A DNA stretch of 6,249 bases from an uncultured Lysobacter sp. (GTDB lineage: Bacteria; Pseudomonadota; Gammaproteobacteria; Xanthomonadales; Xanthomonadaceae), in contig CAMLHR010000084.1 in assembly GCA_946479915.1 (NCBI GenBank), positions 1 to 6,249 of the forward strand. The letters run 5' to 3'. The position numbers and the translations under genes were made by a program. Positions 1 to 6,208 of the stretch are shown here, piece by piece; position 1 is the stretch's first letter, and each line of letters starts with the position of its first letter. A model generated the notes under the pieces. The model was not told where the DNA came from. It did no database searches and worked only from the letters and a program-made list of their open reading frames with translations.

Positions 1-97
1 CGCCGCCCAGGCGTTACCTGGCACCGTGCCCTGTGGAGCCCGGACTTTCCTCGGCACCCTGCGAACAGGATGACGCGACTGCCTGGCCGACTCCGCC
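1..97 (-). ncRNA. rnpB: RNase P RNA (M1 RNA), 5' part, truncated by window edge
   Basis: This is the catalytic RNA of ribonuclease P, which removes 5' leaders from precursor tRNAs. Read on the minus strand, bases 35-52 give the conserved core GAGGAAAGTCCGGGCTCC. It is followed by CACAGGGCACGGTGCCAGG and TAACGCCTGGG, which closely match the same stretch of E. coli rnpB. Upstream, GGCCAGGCAGTCGC aligns with the E. coli 5' segment GACCAGACAGTCGC (P2). Between these lies a compact hairpin, bases 55-72, CATCCTG-TTCG-CAGGGTG, in the place of P3. The 5' end is set at about 97 by alignment and could be off by a few bases. Roughly the 3' two thirds or more of the RNA lies left of the window. Having rsmI directly upstream matches the order I recall from Pseudomonas aeruginosa. 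The identity is secure; the exact 5' end is not. Confidence 0.95.
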
Positions 98-103
98 AAC
101 ACC

Positions 104-109
104 ATTGTC
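104..109 (-). promoter_or_regulatory. Candidate -10 box of rnpB
   Basis: On the minus strand these bases read GACAAT, matching TATAAT at 4 of 6 positions, and end 6-7 bases before the predicted rnpB 5' end. A -35 box at normal spacing would fall around 126-132, inside the palindromic element, where the minus strand reads GGCACTC and does not resemble TTGACA. A 4/6 match CTGACC exists at 122-127 but is only 12 bases from the -10. The placement rests on the inferred RNA start. Confidence 0.35.
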
Positions 110-114
110 GCAAA

Positions 115-195
115 GAACCGGGGTCAGAGTGCCTTTTCCACGGTGACGTTCAGGCGCGGGACGTCCGCGCGGAAAAGGCACTCTGACCCCAGTTC
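115..195. repeat. 81-bp near-palindromic repeat element (MITE/REP-like)
   Basis: The left arm 120-139, GGGGTCAGAGTGCCTTTTCC, and right arm 171-190, GGAAAAGGCACTCTGACCCC, are perfect 20-bp inverted repeats. On the same axis the pairing extends outward through GAAC (115-118) and GTTC (192-195) with one mismatch. It extends inward through CG/CG (141-142/168-169) and GACGT/ACGTC (145-149/161-165), leaving an 11-nt centre. About 31 of 35 arm positions pair. As I recall, the motif GGGGTCAGAGT with inverted arms recurs in many proteobacterial genomes as small non-coding elements, some linked to REP-associated Y1 transposases. No transposase is present here, so any mobility would have to be supplied in trans. 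The element ends exactly one base before the rsmI stop codon and lies upstream of rnpB. Transcribed, it would fold into a very stable hairpin and could limit read-through from rsmI into rnpB, although no clear U-tract follows. Confidence 0.85.
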
Positions 196-1026
196 TCAGT
201 CGACGCCGTAGAGGGCCTTCCGGGGGGCGCCGCTGAGCTCGGCGGCCAGCTTGGCCGCGGCGGAGGGCGGGAGGTGTTCGCTGAGCCGGGCGTAGAGGCG
301 GCGGCCCTCGGCCAGTTGCCCGGCCGCCTCGTCGGCGGCGCCCTGGACGACGAGCACGAATTCGCCGCGGCGCTGGTCGGGGTCGGCCGCCACGCGGTCG
401 CGGAGTTCCCCCAGGGAGCCGTCGAGCACCGTCTCGAACAGCTTGGTCAGTTCGCGCGCCAGCACCGCCGGCCGGTCGGCCCCGAACGCGTCGGCGAGGT
501 CGGCGATCGTGGCCTCGATGCGGTGCGACGATTCGTAGAACACCAGCGTGCGCGGCTCGCCCGCCAGGCGCTGCAGGCGGTCGCGCCGCGCGTTGCCCTT
601 CGCGGGCAGGAAGCCCTCGAATGCGAACCGGTCGGAGGCCAGCCCCGCCACGCTCATCGCGGCGATCGCGGCGCAGGGGCCCGGCAGCGGGGACACGCGG
701 ATGCCCGCGGCCCGCGCGGCGCGCACCAGCCGGTAGCCGGGGTCGCTCACCAGCGGCGTGCCGGCGTCGGAGACCAGCGCCAGCGCGTCGCCCGCGAGCA
801 GCCGCGCGACCATCCGCTCGGCCATCGCCTCCTCGTTGTGTTCGTGCAGCGCCAGCAACGGTCGGTCCACGCCGAAGTGCGCCAGCAACTGGCGCGTGCG
901 GCGGGTGTCCTCGGCGCAGACGGCGGCGACCGAGCGCAGCGTCTCCAGCGCACGGGGCGCCAGGTCGCCGAGGTTGCCGATCGGCGTGGCGACCACGAAC
1001 AGCGATCCGGGGGATGAGGGGGCCAT
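196..1026 (-). CDS. rsmI: 16S rRNA (cytidine(1402)-2'-O)-methyltransferase RsmI
   Basis: RsmI is a cytoplasmic SAM-dependent enzyme that 2'-O-methylates C1402 in the 16S rRNA decoding centre, acting with RsmH on the same nucleotide. The 276-residue product carries the tetrapyrrole-methylase-type fold motifs of the family: TPIGNLGD (14-21), EDTR (39-42), SDAGTPLVSDPG (86-97), LPGPCAA (114-120), FEGFLPAKG (136-144), FYESSHR (163-169), ARELTK (190-195) and GEFVLVV (221-227). The C-terminal segment from about 240, with PPSAAAKLAAELSG, matches the small RsmI helical tail. I chose ATG at 1024-1026 because homology begins there (SLFVVATPIGN). An in-frame start at 1104 would add 26 unconserved residues and run into the divergent lpoA gene. 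No strong Shine-Dalgarno is visible. The protein ends RKALYGVD, about nine residues earlier than E. coli RsmI (286 aa), exactly where the palindromic element begins. Confidence 0.96.
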   Translation of the reverse strand: MAPSSPGSLFVVATPIGNLGDLAPRALETLRSVAAVCAEDTRRTRQLLAHFGVDRPLLALHEHNEEAMAERMVARLLAGDALALVSDAGTPLVSDPGYRLVRAARAAGIRVSPLPGPCAAIAAMSVAGLASDRFAFEGFLPAKGNARRDRLQRLAGEPRTLVFYESSHRIEATIADLADAFGADRPAVLARELTKLFETVLDGSLGELRDRVAADPDQRRGEFVLVVQGAADEAAGQLAEGRRLYARLSEHLPPSAAAKLAAELSGAPRKALYGVD

Positions 1027-1040
1027 GACCGTCCGGTGGT

Positions 1041-1046
1041 TAGAAT
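1041..1046 (+). promoter_or_regulatory. Candidate -10 box for the lpoA-yraN-oxidase operon
   Basis: TAGAAT matches TATAAT at 5 of 6 positions and sits 36 bases before the lpoA ATG, inside the 56-bp divergent gap between rsmI and lpoA (1027-1082). That would place transcription start near 1053 with a leader of about 30 nt. No convincing -35 box lies 16-18 bases upstream; that position is G-rich and overlaps the start of rsmI. No rsmI promoter could be recognised on the other strand. Confidence 0.4.
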
Positions 1047-1082
1047 CGATACGGTACCCCGGATGGAACGCCGCGCGACGCC

Positions 1083-2294
1083 ATGAAGCCCCTGAAGCCG
1101 TCACTCGCCTTGCCGACCTTCGCCCTGCTGCTGCTCGCGGGCTGCGCCACGGTGCGCGTGACCGAGGTGCCGCGCGACGGCGCGACGCCGGTCGTCGTGG
1201 CCCCGGCGCCGACGCCGGCGCCCGTGGAGATCGCGCCTGCCGGCAGGCTGCCCGCGGCGCCCGACGGCTACCAGCCGCCGACCCGGATCGGCGTGCTGCT
1301 CCCGTTGTCCGGACACCTGGCGCGCGCCGCGGCGCCGGTCCGCGACGGGTTCCTGGCCGGCTACTACGCGGAGTCGCGCGCGCGCCCGGAGCTGCGGTTC
1401 TACGACACCGCCAGTGCCGGTGCGATCGCGGCCTATCGCCGCGCCGTCGCCGATGGCGCGACGTTCGTCGTCGGCCCGCTCGGGCGCAATGAAGTGGACG
1501 CCGTGTTCGCCAGCGGCGCGCTCGAGGTGCCGATGCTGGCGCTCAACCGCGGTGACACGGCACCGCCCGCAGGCCAGGCCAGCTTCTCGCTGTCGCCCGA
1601 GGACGAGGGCATCGCGGCCGCTGAATTCCTGCTCGCACGCGGCGCCCGCAACGTCCTGGTCCTGCAGGGCACGGACGACAGCATGCGTCGCGCCGCCGAC
1701 GCGTTCCGCCAGCGCCTCGCCGAGGCGGGCGCCACCCCGCCGCAGTCCGTCGTCGTCACCGACGACGTGGCCGCGACCGCGCCGCAGGTGCAGTCGGCCG
1801 CTGAAACCGCCGTCGGCGCGGGCCGGCCGATCGACGCGATCTTCCTCGCGGTGCGCGGCGGCAAGGCGCACCTGCTCGCCGCGCAGCTGTCGCTGGCAGG
1901 GCTCTCCGGGCGCCCGATGGTCGCGACCTCGCAGATCGCGATCGGCACCGGCGACCCCATGCAGGACGTGATGCTCGACGGCATCGCGTTCCCGACCGAG
2001 ACGTGGACGGTCCGCGGCGTGCGCGGCCTGCCGCCGGCCGCGACGCTCGGCGAGCAGCTGCCGACGGCGCGCGGTCCGGCGGCGCGCCTGTTCGCGTTCG
2101 GGCACGACGCCTGGCTGATCGCGGCCTATCCGTCGGTCGCGTCCGGCGCGGGCGAAGGCGTGCTGCGCGGCGCCACCGGGGACCTCCGCGTGGACCCGTC
2201 CGGCAACGTGCTGCGCACGCCGACCTGGTCGACGTTCCGCGAGGGCCGGCCGGTCCCGCTCGACGCCGCGTACCCGCTGCCCGCGGGCGGCTGA
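1083..2294 (+). CDS. lpoA: Penicillin-binding protein activator LpoA-like lipoprotein (LppC family), short form
   Basis: LpoA is an outer-membrane lipoprotein that reaches through the periplasm to stimulate the peptidoglycan synthase PBP1A. The 403-residue product starts with a lipoprotein signal: a basic N-terminus (MKPLK), a hydrophobic stretch (8-18) and the lipobox LAGC with acylated Cys21. Ala22 follows, which fits outer-membrane sorting. Residues 34-60 are a Pro/Ala-rich linker. From about 66 comes a periplasmic-binding-protein-type domain with [13 protein letters not shown] (68-80), the family motif [14 protein letters not shown] (129-142), [15 protein letters not shown] near 336-350, and the typical ending [18 protein letters not shown]. 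Orthologues such as E. coli LpoA (678 aa) carry an additional N-terminal TPR-like domain that is absent here. The gene is followed by yraN with a TGATG overlap, the usual lpoA-yraN pairing. Family assignment is firm; whether this short form activates a PBP is inference. Confidence 0.9.
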   Translation: MKPLKPSLALPTFALLLLAGCATVRVTEVPRDGATPVVVAPAPTPAPVEIAPAGRLPAAPDGYQPPTRIGVLLPLSGHLARAAAPVRDGFLAGYYAESRARPELRFYDTASAGAIAAYRRAVADGATFVVGPLGRNEVDAVFASGALEVPMLALNRGDTAPPAGQASFSLSPEDEGIAAAEFLLARGARNVLVLQGTDDSMRRAADAFRQRLAEAGATPPQSVVVTDDVAATAPQVQSAAETAVGAGRPIDAIFLAVRGGKAHLLAAQLSLAGLSGRPMVATSQIAIGTGDPMQDVMLDGIAFPTETWTVRGVRGLPPAATLGEQLPTARGPAARLFAFGHDAWLIAAYPSVASGAGEGVLRGATGDLRVDPSGNVLRTPTWSTFREGRPVPLDAAYPLPAGG

Positions 2295-2704
2295 TGGCCG
2301 GCGGCGCGGACGGGGTCCCACGCGGCGCGCGGCGCGCGCGCGGGGCCGCCGTGGAAGCCGCCGCCCGCGAGCACCTGTTGCGCGCAGGATTGCGCGAGGT
2401 CGCGGCGAACGCGAACTTCCGGCTTGGCGAACTCGACCTGGTGATGGTGGACGACGACGCGTTCGGCGCCCCGACCGTGGTGTTCGTCGAGGTCCGGTTC
2501 CGCGGCCGCGACGACTTCGGGGGCGGCGCCGCGTCGGTGGACCGGACGAAGCGCCGCAAGCTCGTGCGCGCCGCCGAACTGTTCCTGCTCGCGCACCGCG
2601 CGCTGGCGGATGCGCCCTGCCGCTTCGACGTGGTGGACGCCAGCGGGGATCCGGCGGCGCCGGCGCTGGACTGGATCCGCGACGCGTTCCGCGCCGACGA
2701 CTGA
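2294..2704 (+). CDS. yraN: YraN family (UPF0102) endonuclease-like protein
   Basis: This is a small cytoplasmic protein of the UPF0102/YraN family, which has a restriction-endonuclease-like fold. Its cellular role is not firmly established. The 136-residue length matches the family (E. coli YraN is 131 aa). Visible family marks are [16 protein letters not shown] (17-32), [12 protein letters not shown] (39-50) with acidic Asp48, VVFVEVRFR (62-70) with Glu66 and Arg68 in place of the more usual Lys, [13 protein letters not shown] (86-98) and CRFDVV (109-114). Together Asp48 and the E-x-R/K pair correspond to the metal-binding nuclease core. The ATG at 2294 shares its A with the lpoA stop codon (TGATG), so translation is probably coupled. 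An in-frame extension upstream inside lpoA has no homology and was discarded. The N-terminal 15 residues are Gly/Arg-rich and poorly conserved. Confidence 0.93.
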   Translation: MAGGADGVPRGARRARGAAVEAAAREHLLRAGLREVAANANFRLGELDLVMVDDDAFGAPTVVFVEVRFRGRDDFGGGAASVDRTKRRKLVRAAELFLLAHRALADAPCRFDVVDASGDPAAPALDWIRDAFRADD

Positions 2705-4095
2705 TGGACACCCTGCCCCAGGCCTTCGATCGCGAGCTGGCCGCGCTGCTCGGCGCGGACGGCTGGCGCACGGATCCGTCCGAACGCCTGGTGTACGGCT
2801 ACGACAACTCGCGCCGCCACGCGCAACCCGACGCCGTCGCCCTGCCACGCGACGCGGCGCAGGTGCAGGCGCTCGTGCGTGCCTGCCGCGCGCACCGCGT
2901 GCCGGTCGTCGCGCGCGGGCGCGGCACCAACACGACGGGGGCGTCGGTCCCGGTCGCCGGCGGTGTCGTCGTCTCGTTCGAGCGCATGGCCCAGGTGCTC
3001 GACATCCGCCCGGGCGATCGCTGCGCCGTCGTGCAGCCCGGCGTGCTCAACGGCGACCTGCAGCGCGCGCTCGCGCCGCACGGGTTGTTCTGGCCGCCCG
3101 ACCCGACCAGCGCCGACTTCTCGACCATCGGCGGCAACCTCGCCTGCAATGCCGGCGGGCCGCGCGCAGTGAAGTACGGCGCCAGCCGCGACAACGTGCT
3201 CGCGCTGCGCGCCGTCACCGGGACCGGCGCGCTGGTGCAGTGCGGCAGCGCGACCACCAAGGGCGCCACCGGCTACGACCTGCAGCGCCTGCTCGTCGGC
3301 AGCGAAGGCACGCTGGCGCTCGTCGTCGAGGCGACGCTCCGCCTCACGCCGCTGCCTCGCGCGCGGCGCCTGCTGCGCGCGCTCTATCGCGACGTGGACG
3401 CCGCGGCCGCGGCCGTCGCCCGCCTGATGGCGCAGCCGGTCACGCCGTCGATGCTCGAGTTCATGGACGGCGACTGCGTGCGCCTGGCGCGCGACGTCGG
3501 CGGCGCCGACCTGCCCGCGCGGGCCGGCGCGCTGCTGATGGTCGAGGCGGAAGGCGACGACGCCACCCTGCAGGCCGCGGTGGACGCACTCGCCGCGGCG
3601 GCGGCGGGCGACGGATTGCTGGTGATCGACGACGCCGACGACGAGGCCGCGCGCGCGCGCCTTTGGGCGGCGCGCAAGGCGCTCTCGCCGGCGCTGCGCA
3701 CGCTCGCGCCCGGGAAGATCAACGAGGACGTCGTGGTGCCGGTGTCGCGGATTCCCGCACTGGTGGACGGCGTGCGCGCGATCTCGCGCGAGGCGGCGCT
3801 GCCGATCGTGACGTTCGGGCACGCCGGCAACGGCAACCTGCACGTCAACCTGCTGTTCGATCCCGCCGACCCCGACGCCACCGCGCGCGCGAACGCGGCG
3901 CTCGGCCGCGTGTTCGCGCTGACGCTCTCGCTCGGCGGCACGCTGTCCGGCGAACACGGGATCGGGTTGGCCAAGCGCGACTTCATGGCCTCGGCGATCG
4001 ACGCACCGACGCTTGCGCTGATGCGCGAGGTCAAGGCGGTGTTCGATCCGGACGGGATCCTCAACCCGGGGAAGCTGCTGCCGTCCGCCGGCTAG
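2704..4095 (+). CDS. FAD-binding oxidase, GlcD/D-lactate dehydrogenase type
   Basis: This is a flavoprotein of the FAD-linked oxidase (PCMH-type) superfamily that oxidises a D-2-hydroxy acid such as D-lactate, glycolate or D-2-hydroxyglutarate. The 463-residue length is typical for a single-subunit GlcD-like enzyme. The N-terminal FAD domain shows RGRGTNTTGASVP (71-83), PPDPTSADFSTIGGNLACNA (131-150), GGPRAVKYG (151-159) and TKGATGYDLQRLLVGSEGTL (185-204). The C-terminal domain has GHAGNGNLHVNL (372-383, His373 and His380) and GTLSGEHGIG (412-421, Glu417-His418), the residues that hold metal and substrate and act in catalysis in this family. It ends in DPDGILNPGKLL. No cysteine cluster for an iron-sulfur centre is present. 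The start overlaps the yraN stop by one base (TGATG), and the stop shares CTAG with thiL. The exact substrate cannot be read from the sequence, so no gene symbol is given. Confidence 0.9.
   Translation: MDTLPQAFDRELAALLGADGWRTDPSERLVYGYDNSRRHAQPDAVALPRDAAQVQALVRACRAHRVPVVARGRGTNTTGASVPVAGGVVVSFERMAQVLDIRPGDRCAVVQPGVLNGDLQRALAPHGLFWPPDPTSADFSTIGGNLACNAGGPRAVKYGASRDNVLALRAVTGTGALVQCGSATTKGATGYDLQRLLVGSEGTLALVVEATLRLTPLPRARRLLRALYRDVDAAAAAVARLMAQPVTPSMLEFMDGDCVRLARDVGGADLPARAGALLMVEAEGDDATLQAAVDALAAAAAGDGLLVIDDADDEAARARLWAARKALSPALRTLAPGKINEDVVVPVSRIPALVDGVRAISREAALPIVTFGHAGNGNLHVNLLFDPADPDATARANAALGRVFALTLSLGGTLSGEHGIGLAKRDFMASAIDAPTLALMREVKAVFDPDGILNPGKLLPSAG
4092..4095. other. Shared CTAG: overlapping stop codons of convergent genes
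   Basis: The plus strand reads TAG at 4093-4095, ending the FAD oxidase. The minus strand reads TAG over 4094-4092, ending thiL. The two genes therefore overlap by 4 bp with no intergenic space. There is no room for a conventional terminator between them, and no hairpin with a T-tract is apparent just inside either gene end. Confidence 0.95.
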
Positions 4096-5021
4096 GCGAA
4101 GTGCGCGTAGCCCGTGCGACCGGCCATCCAGCGTTCGCCCGAAGCCGTCGCGACGACGCCCGATCCCTCGACGACTCGGCCGATGCGCGCGACGGGCACG
4201 CCGCACGCCGAGGACGCCGCGAGGACCGCCGCGTCGCTGCCCCCGGGCGCGGTGAAGCAGAGTTCGTAGTCGTCGCCGCCGGTCGCCTGGAACCGGCGCA
4301 TGGCGTCGGTCGCGACGTTGGCGCGCAACGCCTCCGAGGCCGGCAGCAGGTCCACGTCGATCGCGGCCCCCACGCCGCTGGCGCGACACACGTGGCCGAG
4401 GTCGGCGAGCAGCCCGTCCGACACGTCGATCGCCGCCGTGGCGAGGCCGGGCAATGCGCGACCGAGCGCGACGCGGGGCGACGGGCGCTCCAGCCGACCG
4501 CGCAGCACCGGATCCGCGTGCGAGAGCCCCGCCGCCGCGTCGCCGAGCGTGCCGCTCACCCAGACCGTGTCGTCCGCGCGCGCGCCGTCGCGACGCAACA
4601 CACGGCCCTCGTCGACCAGCCCGTGCACCGTCACGCAGGCGGACAACGGCCCGCGCGTCGTGTCGCCGCCCACCAGCGCCACATCGTGCAGCGCCGCGAG
4701 TTCGAGGAACCCGTCGAGGAACCCGTCCACCCAGGCCGCGTCCGCGGCGGGCATGGACAACGACAGCGTGCACCACGCCGGCGTCGCGCCCATGGCGGCC
4801 AGGTCGGAAAGGTTCACCGCCAGCGCCTTCCAGCCGAGGTCGCCCGGCGACGTCCCGTCGGGGAAATGCACGCCGGCATTGAGCGTGTCCGTCGCGACGA
4901 CCAGCAGCTTGCCGGGCGGCACGCGCAGCACCGCGGCGTCGTCGCCGATGCCGAGCACGACGTCGGCGCGGGCCGACGCGGCACGGCGGCGGATCGCGTC
5001 GATCAGTTCGAATTCCGCCAC
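4092..5021 (-). CDS. thiL: Thiamine-monophosphate kinase ThiL
   Basis: ThiL phosphorylates thiamine monophosphate with ATP to form thiamine pyrophosphate, the final step of coenzyme B1 synthesis. The 309-residue product has the PurM/AIR-synthase-like two-domain layout. Motifs include GIGDDAAVL (24-32), ATDTLNAGVHF (43-53), KALAVNLSDLAAMGA (65-79), GGDTTRGP (118-125), GTLGDAAAGL (157-166), IDVSDGLLADLGH (198-210) and GGDDYEL (248-254). These Asp-rich loops bind ATP and magnesium. The end GYAHF corresponds to the family C-terminus. The start is GTG at 5019-5021; homology with E. coli ThiL begins at the next residues (AEFELI). It lies 9 nt after the nusB stop with no strong Shine-Dalgarno, suggesting translational coupling. 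Its TAG stop is on the complement of the oxidase stop. A 12-bp tandem repeat at 4702-4725 encodes DGFLDGFL (99-106) without changing family length. Confidence 0.96.
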   Translation of the reverse strand: MAEFELIDAIRRRAASARADVVLGIGDDAAVLRVPPGKLLVVATDTLNAGVHFPDGTSPGDLGWKALAVNLSDLAAMGATPAWCTLSLSMPAADAAWVDGFLDGFLELAALHDVALVGGDTTRGPLSACVTVHGLVDEGRVLRRDGARADDTVWVSGTLGDAAAGLSHADPVLRGRLERPSPRVALGRALPGLATAAIDVSDGLLADLGHVCRASGVGAAIDVDLLPASEALRANVATDAMRRFQATGGDDYELCFTAPGGSDAAVLAASSACGVPVARIGRVVEGSGVVATASGERWMAGRTGYAHFA

Positions 5022-5030
5022 GCCGGCGGC

Positions 5031-5483
5031 CTAGCGTGGCGCGCGCACCTCGTCCGGACGCCATTCCGCGGCGGCGCGGTCGAGGACGCCATTGACGTAG
5101 GTGTGGCCGTGCTCGGACCCGAAGCGCTTGGTGCTGTCGATCGCCTCGTTGATCACGACGCGGAACGGAACGTCCGGGCGGTGGCGAAGTTCGTATGCCG
5201 CGATGCGCAGCGCCGCGCGCTCGATCTGGTCCACCTGCTCGATGCCGCGGTCCAGGTGCGCGGCGAGCGCCTCGTCGATGTCCGCGCGGTGCTTGAGCAC
5301 GCCGCGCACCAGGTCCTCGAAGTACGCCAGGTCCGCGACCTCGTGCGCCTGTTCGTGGGCGAACTCGGCGACCACCTGCTGGGCGGTGCCGCCCGACATC
5401 TGCCACTTGTACACGGCCTGCAGCGCCCGCCGGCGCGCGCGCGAGCGCATCACCGGGTCGATCCCGTCGCGGCGCCGGTTCAT
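5031..5483 (-). CDS. nusB: Transcription antitermination factor NusB
   Basis: NusB binds boxA RNA together with S10 (NusE) and supports antitermination and processing of rRNA transcripts. The 150-residue product is an all-helical NusB protein. The basic N-terminal helix [20 protein letters not shown] (12-31) matches the RNA-binding arginine-rich start of the family. Later motifs are YFEDLVRGV (54-62), [15 protein letters not shown] (87-101), [20 protein letters not shown] (105-124) and HTYVNGVLD (127-135). The length is near that of E. coli NusB (139 aa), with about ten extra residues at the start and a short charged tail. The ATG at 5481-5483 overlaps the ribH stop in an ATGA arrangement, and thiL follows after 9 nt. 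The ribH-nusB-thiL order is common in proteobacteria. A longer in-frame reading continues upstream through ribH in another frame but has no homology. Confidence 0.96.
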   Translation of the reverse strand: MNRRRDGIDPVMRSRARRRALQAVYKWQMSGGTAQQVVAEFAHEQAHEVADLAYFEDLVRGVLKHRADIDEALAAHLDRGIEQVDQIERAALRIAAYELRHRPDVPFRVVINEAIDSTKRFGSEHGHTYVNGVLDRAAAEWRPDEVRAPR

Positions 5484-5947
5484 GCGAGCTTCTCCATCAG
5501 GTCGGCCATCTCGATCGCGGCGAGCGCGCACTCCTCGCCCTTGTTGCCGTGCGCGCCGCCTGCGCGCGCCTCGGCGTCCTCGAAGCGCTCGGTCGCCAGC
5601 ACGCCGTTGAGCACCGGCAGGCCGGTGTCCAGCGCGACCCGCATCAGGCCCTGGGCGCAGGTGTCGGCGACGTGCTCGAAGTGGCGCGTCTCGCCGCGCA
5701 CGACGCACCCCAGCGCGACCAGCGCGGCATGGCGCCGGCCCGCCGCGAGCCGCGACGCGGCCTGCGGCAGTTCCCACGCGCCGGGCACGCGGACGACGTC
5801 GATCGCGTCCTCGGCCACGCCGTGGTCCGCGAACGCCTTGCGCGCGCCGGCCACCAGCGCATCGCTGATGCGCGGGTTCCAGCGGCTGGCGAGGATCGCG
5901 AAGCGCGCGTCGGCGCGGACGCGCAGGTCGCCTTCGATGTGGGCCAT
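5480..5947 (-). CDS. ribH: 6,7-dimethyl-8-ribityllumazine synthase
   Basis: This enzyme condenses 5-amino-6-ribitylamino-uracil with 3,4-dihydroxy-2-butanone 4-phosphate, the penultimate step of riboflavin synthesis, and usually assembles into pentamers or 60-mer shells. The 155-residue product has the family motifs in order: [18 protein letters not shown] (18-35, with the substrate-stacking aromatic Trp23), VPGAWELP (54-61), [16 protein letters not shown] (78-93) with the general-acid His89, NGVLATE (114-120) and [20 protein letters not shown] (126-145). In that last motif Arg128 and Lys136 match phosphate- and substrate-contacting residues. The ATG at 5945-5947 follows AGGCGACCC, a weak Shine-Dalgarno. 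It is the first gene of the leftward ribH-nusB-thiL cluster. The usual upstream neighbour ribBA is not adjacent; 302 bases of repeat-bearing DNA lie upstream. A TAAACT sequence (minus strand, 5974-5979) could be a -10 box but lacks a good -35. Confidence 0.96.
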   Translation of the reverse strand: MAHIEGDLRVRADARFAILASRWNPRISDALVAGARKAFADHGVAEDAIDVVRVPGAWELPQAASRLAAGRRHAALVALGCVVRGETRHFEHVADTCAQGLMRVALDTGLPVLNGVLATERFEDAEARAGGAHGNKGEECALAAIEMADLMEKLA

Positions 5948-5978
5948 GGGTCGCCTGCTGTCCGGGGCCCACCAGTTT

Positions 5979-6034
5979 AGCCGCTCCAGCGGCGATGCCT
6001 TTCATGTAGGAGCCGCTTCAGCGGCGATGCCCTT
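5979..6034. repeat. Two tandem REP-like stem-loop units upstream of ribH
   Basis: Two 24-base copies with a 32-base period, at 5979-6002 and 6011-6034, differ at two positions. Each contains a short hairpin GCCGC-TYCA-GCGGC (5980-5993 and 6012-6025) followed by GATGCC. The second copy is preceded by TGTAGGA, giving the GTAG tetranucleotide (6006-6009) that marks REP sequences associated with RAYT transposases in Xanthomonadales and Pseudomonas. The first copy lacks GTAG and reads GTTTAG there. No transposase is nearby. The position directly before ribH means the units would lie in, or immediately upstream of, any ribH leader RNA. Confidence 0.75.
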
Positions 6035-6137
6035 ACGCCAACAGCCGGCGCGCTTGCGGGTTGCGCGGGCTGGCCCCCGGCATGCGCGGGGGGTGTTCCG
6101 CCGATTTCAGCGGGGCGCGCCGAAGAGGGATTCGTAG

Positions 6138-6183
6138 CGCCCGCTTTTCCTCCGAACGCCAGCGATGTGTCGGAGCGCGGGCG
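6138..6183. repeat. Interrupted inverted repeat (two-part stem)
   Basis: The outer arms CGCCCGC (6138-6144) and GCGGGCG (6177-6183) pair over 7 bp. The inner arms CTCCGA (6150-6155) and TCGGAG (6170-6175) pair over 6 bp around a 14-nt loop. The two stems are joined by an asymmetric bulge of TTTTC on the left against a single C on the right. The function is unknown; it may be a dispersed intergenic repeat. Confidence 0.5.
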
Positions 6184-6208
6184 TGGTGCCCTGCCGGGAC
6201 ACAGAGCG

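Noticed and set aside
274..1017. 247-codon plus-strand frame antisense to rsmI
   Set aside because: It mirrors rsmI codon periodicity, has no motif or ribosome binding site, and rsmI is unambiguous on the other strand.
1027..1104. Upstream ATG extending RsmI by 26 residues
   Set aside because: The extension is not family-like, would overlap the lpoA start on the other strand and remove the divergent promoter space. Homology begins just after the ATG at 1024-1026.
1747..1768. GTCGTC/GACGAC palindrome in lpoA
   Set aside because: It lies in coding sequence for Val-Val-Thr-Asp-Asp and follows from codon choice in a GC-rich gene. There is no sign of a regulatory site.
4702..4727. 12-bp perfect tandem repeat inside thiL
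   Set aside because: It encodes DGFLDGFL in a helix that aligns without insertion to E. coli ThiL, so it is coincidental codon repetition rather than an expansion.
1756..5406. Very long open frame on the minus strand (about 1200 codons)
   Set aside because: It runs antisense to lpoA, yraN and the oxidase and out of frame through thiL and nusB. The translation is Arg/Ala/Gly-rich low complexity without domains. This is a GC-bias artefact.
2610..6137. Very long open frame on the plus strand (about 1175 codons)
   Set aside because: It shadows yraN and the oxidase in another frame and is antisense to thiL, nusB and ribH. The composition is Arg/Ala-rich with no recognisable motifs.
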